From Anaerosporobacter mobilis DSM 15930 (GTDB taxonomy: Bacteria > Bacillota > Clostridia > Lachnospirales > Lachnospiraceae), in assembly GCF_900142955.1 (NCBI RefSeq), contig NZ_FRCP01000006.1, forward strand, positions 186,001-250,000: a DNA stretch of 64,000 bases. Direction: 5' to 3'. The position numbers and the translations under genes were made by a program. Shown here one piece after another: positions 26,941-36,375 of the stretch. The notes under the pieces were generated by a model. It was not told the DNA's origin. It worked only from the letters and a program-made list of their open reading frames with translations, and did not search any database. How positions within the stretch are numbered: position 1 is the stretch's first letter; the number at the start of each line of letters is the position of its first letter.

Positions 26941-28161
26941 ATGAAGATTCGGAAGAAATGTTATTGTATCCTTTTTTTTATGTTCTTATTATTCTCCCTT
27001 TGCTCTTGTTCTAATACAGATAAAGACAATGGAATAAATAATAACGATGGAAAAACGAATATAACCCCCAATACAGATAATAATAATCAGTTAAATTCTA
27101 CCAACAATATCACGCCTACAGAAACACTTCCTAAAGAGGAGGACTCTGTCTCTATAGGCACAAGGGATAATCCTCTCCCTTTCAACACCACAATCCTCTA
27201 TGATGGTACTGGTGGTACCAATGGTACTGGTAGCACCATGTATGATACGTATAAGGTAGAGATTACTTTATTAGATGTCATTCGGGGTTCTGATGCACTC
27301 GCTATAGCAGTAGATGCTAATCAATTCAATACCGAACCAGCCGAAGGAAAAGAGTACCTCTTAGCCAGATTTAGAATCCGAGCTTTGTCCTCTGAAAATG
27401 ATGTAAAGATTGATATCAATAACTCTTCTTTCACGCTTGTCAGTGAAAAGGGTAAGACATATGATTCTTTTACTACGATTAGTGGAATTCAACCTACTCT
27501 AAGAGAAATGTATGCAGGTGGTTCTCAAGAAGGATACGCTTGTTTTGAGGTAGATAAAGATGATAAAAAACCTTCTATTGTTTTCCTAGAACGTAATAAT
27601 AATGGACTCTGGTTCTCAACAGACCCAAATGCTAAATTAGAGGATGGTAGCACCGTTTATGTTCCTGCAGAAAACATTCCTAGTCCAGATACCACGAATG
27701 CAGCTTTAGGCTCCAGATTAAACCCTCATCCAGTGGGAACAACCGTAACTTTTGATGGTATGGAAACTTTATTCGATACGTACAAAGCAAACATTACGTT
27801 AAAAGAAGTAATTCGTGGAGATACTGCATTGAATATTATTGCAAATGCAAATAACCTAAACCAGATACCCAAGGAGGATCAGGAATACCTGCTTGCTAAG
27901 TTTGAAGTAGACGCTCTAGAATCCCTCGATGATTCTAAGATTGAAATTAGCGCAGCTAACTTTGAATTAGTTAGCGAAGATGGAATCAAATATGATACTT
28001 TTATTACAGTTTCCGGATTAGAACCTAAATTAACAACCATGTATCCTAACAATAAACAAGAAGGATATGCCTACTTTATTGTAAACAAGAAGGATAAAAA
28101 TCCGAAAATTGTTTTTCTTGAACGTGATTTTAATGGATTATGGTTTGATACTAGTGAGTAG
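26941..28161 (+). CDS. Lipoprotein with two tandem DUF4352-like domains
   Basis: A 406-residue predicted lipoprotein with a signal sequence ending in SLCSCSN. After an Asn/Thr-rich linker come two homologous units (about residues 75-220 and 255-405), each starting with GT/SR.NP.P and ending with an IVFLERNNNGLWF / IVFLERDFNGLWF motif, which shows an internal duplication. The fold resembles the Ig-like DUF4352 of Firmicutes lipoproteins. GAGGAGGAAATCT fixes the start at 26941, five codons inside the open frame. Role unknown. Confidence 0.78.
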   Translation: MKIRKKCYCILFFMFLLFSLCSCSNTDKDNGINNNDGKTNITPNTDNNNQLNSTNNITPTETLPKEEDSVSIGTRDNPLPFNTTILYDGTGGTNGTGSTMYDTYKVEITLLDVIRGSDALAIAVDANQFNTEPAEGKEYLLARFRIRALSSENDVKIDINNSSFTLVSEKGKTYDSFTTISGIQPTLREMYAGGSQEGYACFEVDKDDKKPSIVFLERNNNGLWFSTDPNAKLEDGSTVYVPAENIPSPDTTNAALGSRLNPHPVGTTVTFDGMETLFDTYKANITLKEVIRGDTALNIIANANNLNQIPKEDQEYLLAKFEVDALESLDDSKIEISAANFELVSEDGIKYDTFITVSGLEPKLTTMYPNNKQEGYAYFIVNKKDKNPKIVFLERDFNGLWFDTSE

Positions 28162-28181
28162 ATTATTATGAATATGGATGG

Positions 28182-28217
28182 GCAAGGACCTAGTATATGT
28201 ATTTACTAGGTCCTTGC
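28182..28217. terminator. Bidirectional terminator between lipoprotein and histidine kinase genes
   Basis: GCAAGGACCTAGTA / TACTAGGTCCTTGC inverted repeat with a short loop, located between two convergent genes. Confidence 0.85.
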
Positions 28218-28221
28218 ATAT

Positions 28222-29523
28222 CTATACTTCCCTCACTACAATCACAAGACTCATAGAAGCATCTGTGTTCTCTACGAATATTTCTCCCTTCATCTGATGC
28301 ATAATACCCTTACAGATATATAAACCAAGGCCATAACCTTGTTTTTCATGCGCATTCTCACCACGCCAAAAACTCTCAAACATATGTACAAAATCGGTGC
28401 TTGGTATCGGTTCTCCACTATTTGTAATCTTAATTAATTGACAATAGTCCTCTTCGTAACATGTAATTTTAATAAAGCCCTTATCTCCGTACTTTACAGC
28501 ATTCTCCATAATATTTTCTAATACTTCAATTAACTTACCGCAATCACCAGCCAACAATTTGTTCTCGTATGCTTCTATGGTAAAATCAATATAGAGTCGC
28601 TTACATTTCTCCGTATAACTATCTCGTATAGAATCCATAATCTCATTAAGGTAAAATGTTTCTTCTTTTACTTCTAGATTGAAAATATCATTCTTAGAGA
28701 CATGAATAATCTCTGATACATAGTTTTCTATTGCATTCGCCTTACCTAGAATTTGGTCTATAGCCTCTTCCTTCTTCTCTTCTGTATCATATAACTTTTC
28801 TCTTAATGCTTGTGCATATAACATAATCATACTAAGTGGGGTCTTAATATCATGGGCTAAGGATACTAATAGGGTTTTCTTCTCCTTCTCTAGTTGCATC
28901 TCTCTTTGCTTATGCTTTTCAAGCGTTTCTCTCAGCATATTAATACCCCATAAGAATTTACCAAAGTAACGATATTTACTTTCCTTAACCTCCGACTTAA
29001 GACGTCCTTTTGCTAAATCATAGGGCATGTCCGTTAGATTCTTAAAAGGTTGTATAATTTCTCGCTTGATATAGCATAACAAAACATCTATTGCAAACAT
29101 GATTAGTGTAATTGTTATTAACCATAATCGAATGATAAACCTATTACTATATTCCTTCCACATAAGGACTTCATAACGTAAATATCCTACAATTTTTCCT
29201 CCCCCAATAATGGGTCTAATTATGTACTCTGTCTCTCTCTTCCCTGTCGTAGCCCCTAAGAATGCAGCTAATTCACTTTCTGGGACATCTACAGAGAGAT
29301 ATCTTACGTCTGTAACATATTGATACTTCTCTAGATCTATCTCTTGTGACTGTATCTTCTTTAAATCAGTATTCGCAAAGGTATAATTAATTCGATTCAT
29401 CTCAACTTGATATGGTTTTCCTTGTGATGCTTGATAATAATTACCTAAGAACACCGTTCCTGCTACCGTTAATAACAACCAAATACCAATTACCCAGAAT
29501 ACAATTCTATGATACCTTCTCAT
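28222..29523 (-). CDS. Sensor histidine kinase
   Basis: Membrane sensor kinase of 433 residues: TM helix about 7-28, an extracytoplasmic sensor of roughly 100 residues, a second TM about 130-150, a HAMP-like linker, the H-box SLAHDIKTPLSM with the phosphoacceptor His, an N-box NAVKYG and the G2 box GYGLGLYI. The start overlaps the response regulator's end by 17 bases, so the pair is translationally coupled. No target genes are identified; the BceS-like short-sensor pattern is absent. Confidence 0.9.
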   Translation of the reverse strand: MRRYHRIVFWVIGIWLLLTVAGTVFLGNYYQASQGKPYQVEMNRINYTFANTDLKKIQSQEIDLEKYQYVTDVRYLSVDVPESELAAFLGATTGKRETEYIIRPIIGGGKIVGYLRYEVLMWKEYSNRFIIRLWLITITLIMFAIDVLLCYIKREIIQPFKNLTDMPYDLAKGRLKSEVKESKYRYFGKFLWGINMLRETLEKHKQREMQLEKEKKTLLVSLAHDIKTPLSMIMLYAQALREKLYDTEEKKEEAIDQILGKANAIENYVSEIIHVSKNDIFNLEVKEETFYLNEIMDSIRDSYTEKCKRLYIDFTIEAYENKLLAGDCGKLIEVLENIMENAVKYGDKGFIKITCYEEDYCQLIKITNSGEPIPSTDFVHMFESFWRGENAHEKQGYGLGLYICKGIMHQMKGEIFVENTDASMSLVIVVREV

Positions 29524-30190
29524 ACTTGTACCCCACTCCCCATACGGTAACGATACGTTCTGGTTTTTTAGGATTTACTTCGATTTTATCTCTTAATTTG
29601 TTGATATGAACCGTTAACGTGGAGGGTTCACTAAAGCTATCAAGACCCCAAACTTTATTAAACAGCCAATCTTTTTGTAATGTTTTACCCGCATTCTCAA
29701 GAAACAAAACCAACAGTTCATACTCTTTTAATGTCATTGTAAGCTTCTCACCATCTTTTTTCACCGACATGGCAGCCTTGTTTATCTCAATATTACCATC
29801 GTTTAAGATCTGCTGTTGCTCTTTCGCGCCATAACTTCTCCATAACAATCCCCTAATCTTTGCTAGGAGAATGTCGATATCAAATGGCTTATCTATATAG
29901 TCGTCTGCGCCTAATTCTAACCCTGCTAACTTATCTTCTTTATCTATTTTAGCGCTCATTATAATAATTGGTGTATTTCCCTTCTCTCGAATCATCCGGC
30001 ACACGCCGAACCCATCTAGGTTCGGTAGCATAATATCGAGCAAAACAAGTTTAACCGACTCGAGAGAGAGAGATCGCATCCCCTCTTCACCAGATTGTGC
30101 ATGATAGGTGGTATATCCCTCTCTCTTAAGGAAATCTTTCAATAACGTTCCTAATTCTATGTTGTCTTCAATAATTAGTATGTCAACCAT
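29507..30190 (-). CDS. OmpR/PhoB-family response regulator
   Basis: A 227-residue regulator with a receiver domain (Asp52 in LLDIMLPNLDGF is the phosphoacceptor; acidic pair E8/D9; Lys in IDKPFD) and a C-terminal winged-helix DNA-binding domain (about 130-225, ending RIVTVWGVGYKY). AGGAGGAATTTC fixes the ATG at 30190; seven extra in-frame codons precede it. It is followed by its cognate kinase and preceded by a methyltransferase gene 10 bp away. Confidence 0.92.
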   Translation of the reverse strand: MVDILIIEDNIELGTLLKDFLKREGYTTYHAQSGEEGMRSLSLESVKLVLLDIMLPNLDGFGVCRMIREKGNTPIIIMSAKIDKEDKLAGLELGADDYIDKPFDIDILLAKIRGLLWRSYGAKEQQQILNDGNIEINKAAMSVKKDGEKLTMTLKEYELLVLFLENAGKTLQKDWLFNKVWGLDSFSEPSTLTVHINKLRDKIEVNPKKPERIVTVWGVGYKYEKVS

Positions 30191-30200
30191 GAAATTCCTC

Positions 30201-30821
30201 CTATTTGACATATATACTTTTGTCGGTTAATCTACTTTCATTCGTAGCATCTTCACGTTGACAAATAACGACACACGCAAATGCACCTAACTCTGTCTCA
30301 TATTCCGCAGCCACCACTTCATATCCTCTCTCTCTTAACTCTCTATACTGATTCAGTTGTAACAAATCGCTCTTAGTTATATTCGGATTGTTCTCTGGAC
30401 ATGTAACAAATCCATTCAACCATATGTATCCTTGTGGATTTAGATGTAATAACAACTCTTCCAACACCTCAGAAGACAAGAGATAGTGATTCACGATAAT
30501 TGTATGAAACAATCCAAACTCTCTAAATACATCTGCTTTCTTGCAATCCAGCTGCTTTGTTGTAATATCCAATTGATACTCCTCTGCGAACTCTTTCAGA
30601 TGTGTTAGCGCTACTTCGCTAAAATCAACAGCCGTAACCTCATATCCTAAACTAGCCAGATATAACGCATTCCTTCCCTCTCCACAAGCTATATCAAGCA
30701 CATTTCCCTTGATAAATGAACGCTCCCATTCAACTAGCTTAGCTTCTGGTTTCAGCAATTTCTTCTCACGTCCCACAAATCGGTTATCCCACCAATCCTT
30801 ATTGCCCATGTAGTGTGTCAT
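30201..30821 (-). CDS. Class I SAM-dependent methyltransferase
   Basis: About 206 residues with the SAM-binding motif I VLDIACGEGRNALYLA and the acidic motif II VTAVDFS. The NKDWWDNRF start region and overall form resemble TehB-like or small-molecule methyltransferases. Two ATGs (30833 and 30821) both have possible ribosome-binding sites; GGAGGGGCAT favours 30821. It is the first gene of an apparent methyltransferase / response regulator / kinase operon. Substrate unknown. Confidence 0.82.
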   Translation of the reverse strand: MTHYMGNKDWWDNRFVGREKKLLKPEAKLVEWERSFIKGNVLDIACGEGRNALYLASLGYEVTAVDFSEVALTHLKEFAEEYQLDITTKQLDCKKADVFREFGLFHTIIVNHYLLSSEVLEELLLHLNPQGYIWLNGFVTCPENNPNITKSDLLQLNQYRELRERGYEVVAAEYETELGAFACVVICQREDATNESRLTDKSIYVK

Positions 30822-30905
30822 ATGCCCCTCCATGATAATCCTTAATTTGACTTTATTACTATTTCGTGGTACTAATATATACAATATACCATACTGGAGG
30901 TACGA

Positions 30906-31850
30906 ATGAATAATTTTATTTTTAGTTTGAACGCAACTGTTCCTATTTTTCTTGTTATTTTATTAGGTTGGATTCTCAGGCAAAGACATATGTTAACTAA
31001 AGAATTCGCCTCTGTCTCTGATAAATTTGTATTTAAAATTGCACTCCCCTGCTTACTTTTTAAAGATATTGCTACTGCAAACATAAAAGAAACCTTTGAT
31101 CTAACATTCGTGCTCTTTTGCATGATTGTAACCACTATCATATTTCTTACAACCTGGTTATTAACCGCTCTCTTCATGAAAGATAAATCCATGGTAGGTG
31201 CTTTCATACAAGCAAGTGTACGTGGTAGTAGCGCTGTTCTTGGAATTGCATTCGTTCAGAATATCTATGGTAGTTCCGGCATGGCCCCTATGATGATTGT
31301 TGCATCTGTTCCTCTATATAATATCTTCTCTGTTATCATCCTTACCTTCCATTCGAACGAAGCTACGAAGGACACAAACATGATTAAAACCGCATGTATT
31401 AATATCTTAAAGAATCCTATTATTATCGCTATATTCGCGGCATTAGTGGTGGCTCTACTAGAGATTCCTATTCCTGATATGGCGCTAAAAACGGTTAGTA
31501 ATGTTGCTGCAACTGCAACTCCACTTGCCCTACTTGTTGTTGGTGCAACCTTTGAAGGAAAAAAAGCGATTAGTAAAATCAAACCAACGGCACTTGCTAC
31601 GTTTATCAAATTGATTCTTCTACCTGTTTTGTTCCTTCCGCTTGCTTACCTCTTTGGTTTTAGAGATAGTAAGATGGTTGCTATCTTAGTCATGCTTGCC
31701 TCTCCAACCACCGTTACCTGTTACATAATGGCTAAGAACATGCATAATGATGCGGTATTATCCTCTAGTATAGTCGTAACTGCAACTCTATTCTCATCGG
31801 TTACACTAACTATGTGGGTGTACTTATTACGAATATTAGGATTAATATAA
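30906..31850 (+). CDS. AEC family transporter
   Basis: A 314-residue integral membrane protein of the auxin efflux carrier family, with about ten hydrophobic helices, the N-terminal VILLGWILRQRHMLT segment and a mid-protein break. Bacterial members export or import organic acids such as malate; the substrate cannot be inferred here. GGAGGTACG precedes the ATG. It diverges from the methyltransferase operon. Confidence 0.88.
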   Translation: MNNFIFSLNATVPIFLVILLGWILRQRHMLTKEFASVSDKFVFKIALPCLLFKDIATANIKETFDLTFVLFCMIVTTIIFLTTWLLTALFMKDKSMVGAFIQASVRGSSAVLGIAFVQNIYGSSGMAPMMIVASVPLYNIFSVIILTFHSNEATKDTNMIKTACINILKNPIIIAIFAALVVALLEIPIPDMALKTVSNVAATATPLALLVVGATFEGKKAISKIKPTALATFIKLILLPVLFLPLAYLFGFRDSKMVAILVMLASPTTVTCYIMAKNMHNDAVLSSSIVVTATLFSSVTLTMWVYLLRILGLI

Positions 31851-31886
31851 TATATAGGCTTTACATACTAATCGATATAACTTCTT

Positions 31887-32660
31887 CTACCAACCCCTAT
31901 CCATGAGCCAACTAGTTAACATACGTTCTCGTTCTTTACTGGTTGACTCATCGGTGAATCTACCCAGTTCATATTCCCCCTGTATATTCCCATCTTCCAT
32001 ATATAACACCTTATTCGTCTTAGCTGCCACTTTCACATCATGGGTAACTAACAGAATTGTTGTTCCTAACTGATTGATTTGATTAAACTGTCTCATTACT
32101 TCCTTCGCAGATTTGGAATTCAATGCTCCTGTCGGTTCATCAGCAAAGAGAACCTTAGGATTATTAATTAACGCTCTGCATATACAAGCTCTTTGTAGCT
32201 CTCCACCTGATACCTCTGTAATATCGTGATCTGCAATATCAATGATATCTAGCTTCTTCATTAATGCAATTGCTGTCTCTTTGATTTTCTTTCTCTGTTC
32301 CTTCGTTCTACCATTCTTCGAGTTATATGCCGAGACCAGTATATTATCTAAGATGGAAAGATTTCTAAGCATATGCATCTGTTGGAACACAAATCCCATG
32401 TCATTCAATCTTAAGTCTGCTAATTCATTATCTTTGAAATTACTTACATCTCTACCACTAAACTCAACTTTCCCAGCAGTCATTCGGTCCATACCACTTA
32501 TCGTATATAACAAAGTTGACTTCCCTGATCCAGAAGGTCCCATAACAGCAATAAACTCGCCATTGTTCAAATCAAAGTTTACATTTGTAAGTACGTTATT
32601 CTGTGTCTTATTCGTTATATATGTTTTACAAATATTTTTAACTTTCATAACTGTATCCAT
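31887..32660 (-). CDS. ABC transporter ATP-binding protein (MacB/BceA type)
   Basis: A 257-residue ATPase with Walker A GPSGSGKST, signature VSGGELQRA, Walker B KVLFADEPT and H-loop VTHD. It belongs to the MacB/LolD-type family whose partners are FtsX-like permeases. It follows its permease gene (26-bp gap) on the same strand. Likely acts in export, lipoprotein release or antimicrobial-peptide resistance, but the substrate is unknown. Confidence 0.9.
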   Translation of the reverse strand: MDTVMKVKNICKTYITNKTQNNVLTNVNFDLNNGEFIAVMGPSGSGKSTLLYTISGMDRMTAGKVEFSGRDVSNFKDNELADLRLNDMGFVFQQMHMLRNLSILDNILVSAYNSKNGRTKEQRKKIKETAIALMKKLDIIDIADHDITEVSGGELQRACICRALINNPKVLFADEPTGALNSKSAKEVMRQFNQINQLGTTILLVTHDVKVAAKTNKVLYMEDGNIQGEYELGRFTDESTSKERERMLTSWLMDRGW

Positions 32661-32686
32661 ATGAATTCACTCCCTCACTTTCTATA

Positions 32687-35065
32687 CTAATCCTGATTAT
32701 TAATTTCCCAAATCTTTGTTTTCTTAATCTGTCCAATACTGCATAGTGCCGCTATCGTTGTAATAACAAGCAAGAATAATGGTACAACGACATAGACTTG
32801 CAACACTTTCGTTTCCATCATTACTTTATCCGCACCCATCATCTTGAATACTAGCCCTATCAGATAATTACCGCCTGTATTGGCTATTATAGTTCCTAGT
32901 ATAACGGATACCAGCAAGACGATTAGGATTCTACTAATTTGCCATGTCTTGATGGAACAGTTACGGAAACCTAAACTTTTTAATAATGCAACCTCCGGAA
33001 TTTCTTTTGTTAGTAACATCTTAACCAAAAGGCAAGTAATTAAGAAAACTACACCACCAATAATCACTATGCATATTAAAATCATATCATCTATGGAATC
33101 TAGTATACTCCCTAACATAGAGGATAAGAATTTCTGCGTTGTTTGGAATTCTATTGCAGGAAATGCTTCTTTTAACTTCTCTATGTTATCACTAATGTTG
33201 TCATTACTAGCATTGAATTTACATGCCCAAAGAAAGGCTTTTGAAATAGGCATATTCATACTCATCTTTTCAGATAGGCGGAATCCATCCCCCATATTCA
33301 TTACAGTCTGATACAATGCACTTACAATGAATTCATGTTCCTTACCATCGATACTTACTATAACGGTATCTCCAATCCCAACATTAAGGTACGTTGCTAA
33401 CCTCCTTGTAATTGCAATTTCATTCTCAAGATCTGGAGCAACTCCCTCTAAGTAGTTATATTCACTAGCCTTTTTCCCGACACTTCGATACCCTGTTACT
33501 CTTTTTGATTTCGTATCGGATACATTTGCTAGTTTGACGTTAATACTGTAATCAGCCCAGAAGTCTGTATTCGGTACTACTTCATTAATCTGATTTTTCA
33601 TATCTTTTATAAATCCTTCCACATCAGATTCATCATAATCACTTAACTTAATGCAACTATCCATTCGTGCAAGGCCTAACATCTCCATCATATTATCTGA
33701 TTTCAAAGTGTTAGTTGCATTAATTGGTATAATCATAATTACAGTTCCAAGAATAAAGGTTATAGTAAGTACAAGAAATTTCCTAATGTCTGCAAATATA
33801 TCACTTACTCCCAAGAATATTGGTATACGCATCTTTGTTTTCCGAAGACTCGGAAATCTCTTAATTCCTTTAAATCGTTCTCCTGTACTTCCTTGACGTA
33901 TGGCATCCATTGCAGAAAACTTACGTATCTTACCTGTACAACGATAGCAGAATATTATTGTCAAGAAAATCACCAATATTACCCCTAATGTCGATAGTAA
34001 TAACCTCAACCTTCCATCCCCTAATATCAGATACCCTTCTATTGTGGTGGACATAAGCGACGATAATGGTACACTAAGCACTAGACCAATACCACCTCCA
34101 AGTAATGCAAGAAAGAAGTACTTCACAAGGTAAATCTTACGAATAGCCCTGTTCTTAATACCAATCGCTTTCATGATTCCGATTTCCTTATACTCTTCTT
34201 GTAATGTAAATAATATTGTAAATCTAAGAATCATGAACGCTATGGCAATCAATATAATACTAACCATTACCATAATTCCAGCAATCAACATATTGAAGAT
34301 ATATTCTAAACTCACTAGCGATTTTGTAAAATTAAAACCTTGCGTAGCTACAAGATCCATATTCGTTATTTGCTGCAAAAGATCATTATCACTATATCCC
34401 TCTTTCGCTATCAAACTAGATAGGTATCCTCTATTCGCATTTTCCGTTTTACCATCAATACCTTCATAATCCTCATCTGATATAAAATATCTCTTCACAC
34501 TTAACATATCTGACCCAAAGGCAACATCTTTAACAATATGAGCTACCACAAAATCATACTTTTGACCATTTAAACTAATTTGTATATTATCCCCTATTTT
34601 AATATCTCTACGATCATGAGCAGTTCTAGGTATTGCAATTTCCCCTTGCTTCAATACAAGTGGCCTATCCCTCTCATCAAATACTTTATTATATCTTGTG
34701 GGAATCTTCTGTAACCAGTTTGACAGCCATATGCCACTTTGATCTAGCGTTCTTTCCTTCTTATTGGTTATAATATCTGAATCATATACTACTATATATG
34801 GTTCCTCTATCACCTCATCAAAAAGTGGATTCTCTAATTGATTTATATTATTAATAAACTCCTCTCCCTCATTGAAATCACTGTTTAGCTGTATTAGGTC
34901 CGCAACATTTGATTTATCCATCGTATAATCAATCGCTGAAACCGTTGAATAGAATACACTTAGGCTTGAACCAATTAATGCAGATGCTAATATCAGAAAT
35001 AACAACAAGATGATATTCATGACTTTCTTTCTTTTCATATCTTTCTTCAATATCTTAAAGAACAC
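32687..35065 (-). CDS. FtsX-like ABC transporter permease
   Basis: A roughly 792-residue permease: N-terminal TM (about 18-40), a large extracytoplasmic domain, three TMs (about 255-375), a second extracytoplasmic domain (about 470-640) and a terminal three-TM block (about 660-780), i.e. two FtsX modules. The frame opens earlier, but GAGGAGTGAGGTAT precedes a GTG at 35065, and the resulting MFFKILKKDMKRKK start is typical for clostridial members of this family. Partner of the downstream ATPase. Confidence 0.85.
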   Translation of the reverse strand: MFFKILKKDMKRKKVMNIILLLFLILASALIGSSLSVFYSTVSAIDYTMDKSNVADLIQLNSDFNEGEEFINNINQLENPLFDEVIEEPYIVVYDSDIITNKKERTLDQSGIWLSNWLQKIPTRYNKVFDERDRPLVLKQGEIAIPRTAHDRRDIKIGDNIQISLNGQKYDFVVAHIVKDVAFGSDMLSVKRYFISDEDYEGIDGKTENANRGYLSSLIAKEGYSDNDLLQQITNMDLVATQGFNFTKSLVSLEYIFNMLIAGIMVMVSIILIAIAFMILRFTILFTLQEEYKEIGIMKAIGIKNRAIRKIYLVKYFFLALLGGGIGLVLSVPLSSLMSTTIEGYLILGDGRLRLLLSTLGVILVIFLTIIFCYRCTGKIRKFSAMDAIRQGSTGERFKGIKRFPSLRKTKMRIPIFLGVSDIFADIRKFLVLTITFILGTVIMIIPINATNTLKSDNMMEMLGLARMDSCIKLSDYDESDVEGFIKDMKNQINEVVPNTDFWADYSINVKLANVSDTKSKRVTGYRSVGKKASEYNYLEGVAPDLENEIAITRRLATYLNVGIGDTVIVSIDGKEHEFIVSALYQTVMNMGDGFRLSEKMSMNMPISKAFLWACKFNASNDNISDNIEKLKEAFPAIEFQTTQKFLSSMLGSILDSIDDMILICIVIIGGVVFLITCLLVKMLLTKEIPEVALLKSLGFRNCSIKTWQISRILIVLLVSVILGTIIANTGGNYLIGLVFKMMGADKVMMETKVLQVYVVVPLFLLVITTIAALCSIGQIKKTKIWEINNQD

Positions 35066-35139
35066 ATACCTCACTCCTCTCATTTCATGAGGTAATTCTA
35101 ACATCACAATTATTAAATAATCCTTAACTATAAAAAATA

Positions 35140-35185
35140 ACCCTGCAGATTAGACACTTTTTCATAAGTGCCTAACCCACAGGGT
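35140..35185 (-). terminator. Terminator of the extracellular electron transfer cluster
   Basis: On the minus strand ACCCTGTGGGTTAGGCACTT pairs with AAGTGTCTAATCTGCAGGGT, and the stem is followed by TATTTTTTA. It lies just past the fmnB stop codon and strongly suggests the end of the transcript. Confidence 0.88.
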
Positions 35186-35212
35186 CAATTCTATATAATT
35201 TGGTTTTTTCTA

Positions 35213-36262
35213 TCATTTTGCAATGTAATCCTGAAAACCTGAACTAGACTTTTCTTCACCATCCTTAAAAACCCATAGTGCCTCTGTATCTGGTAAGCTC
35301 TCAACAAATTCTTTTCCTTTTTCATAAGGCATATTAAATACGGCTGTAGATAGTGCATCAGCCATTCCTGAATTCTTGCACAGGATGGTTACAGCAGTAA
35401 AATAATCGGATGGCATTAAGGTCACTGGATCAATGATATGATGATACTGTTTTCCATCTACCGTATAATATCTTTGATAAACTCCACTTGTAACAAGAGA
35501 ATCGTCTTTGAAACTTAAGATATATAGCTGATTATTCTCATCCTCTAAATCGGGATTCTGAATACCAACCTTCCAATCTTGTTTGTTATTTCCTTTGCTA
35601 CCCGTTGTACGTACGTTTCCGCCAACACTTATCATTCCATTTTTATATCCTTGTTCATAAGCAATGTTGCTTACCATCTCTGTAGCATAGCCTTTTGCAA
35701 TGGCACCAACGTCAAGTAACATCTCCGGATCTTCTAGATACACCGTAGAATCTGCCTCATTAATAATAACTTTATTAATGTCGGTATGCATCGCTTTTTC
35801 TTCTAATATATCCATAGGCGGTAAAGCAGCCTTGTCAGGATTTTCTGTTCCTTCTTCTCGATATTGATGCCAAACTTCTAATACTGCCCCAAAGGCAACA
35901 TTCACTTTACCGTCTGTTAATTCATAGGCATCTTTAGAGAAAAGTAATAAATCTATAATTTTCTTATCCACTTTAACTGGTTTGATTCCTGCATTATCAT
36001 TAATTGTTTTAATATTATTTTTTCCATCGTAATCATTATAGATATCGTAAAGTTCGTGATATTCTTTCAAATTATCATATACCACCTGGGCATATTCAGA
36101 AAAATCTTCTTTGGTATTAGCATATCCAACAATCTGAGTTACTGTATCAAAGAGAAGTAAAAATTCCGCCTCATATCGTTTCTCTTTGTTAAAGCTACAA
36201 GCCGAGAGATTAACACACATTGTTACTATCATTAGTATAACTGCTAGTATTCTTTTTTTCAC
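35213..36262 (-). CDS. fmnB: FAD:protein FMN transferase (ApbE/FmnB type)
   Basis: Extracytoplasmic lipoprotein that splits FAD and attaches FMN to Thr of partner flavoproteins. The 349-residue protein starts at a GTG (36262) behind AGAGGTAATAAGA, giving a signal peptide ending LSACS. Family motifs include FDTVTQI near the N-terminus, the DVGAIAKGYAT segment, an SVGGNVRTTGSKG motif and the HHIIDP motif. In Listeria, FmnB flavinylates PplA; here the gene directly follows the pplA-like gene on the same strand. Confidence 0.92.
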   Translation of the reverse strand: MKKRILAVILMIVTMCVNLSACSFNKEKRYEAEFLLLFDTVTQIVGYANTKEDFSEYAQVVYDNLKEYHELYDIYNDYDGKNNIKTINDNAGIKPVKVDKKIIDLLLFSKDAYELTDGKVNVAFGAVLEVWHQYREEGTENPDKAALPPMDILEEKAMHTDINKVIINEADSTVYLEDPEMLLDVGAIAKGYATEMVSNIAYEQGYKNGMISVGGNVRTTGSKGNNKQDWKVGIQNPDLEDENNQLYILSFKDDSLVTSGVYQRYYTVDGKQYHHIIDPVTLMPSDYFTAVTILCKNSGMADALSTAVFNMPYEKGKEFVESLPDTEALWVFKDGEEKSSSGFQDYIAK

Positions 36263-36283
36263 TCTTATTACCTCTTTAAAATA

Positions 36284-36305
36284 GGGAGGTAGCAATCTAC
36301 CTCCC
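36284..36305 (-). terminator. Hairpin between pplA and fmnB
   Basis: Perfect GGGAGGTAG / CTACCTCCC stem with a 4-base loop, followed on the minus strand by TATTTT. It may act as a partial terminator or mRNA stabiliser inside the cluster. Confidence 0.55.
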
Positions 36306-36375
36306 TCAATATACCAAAATGATGAATAGAGTATCATCCTTTGATTACTAAACGACTAATCTACTTACGTAGTTA

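Noticed and set aside
31887..35065. BceAB-type bacitracin module with the nearby two-component genes
   Set aside because: The kinase has a large extracytoplasmic sensor, and the two operons are separated by an AEC transporter gene on the other strand; a functional link is not supported.
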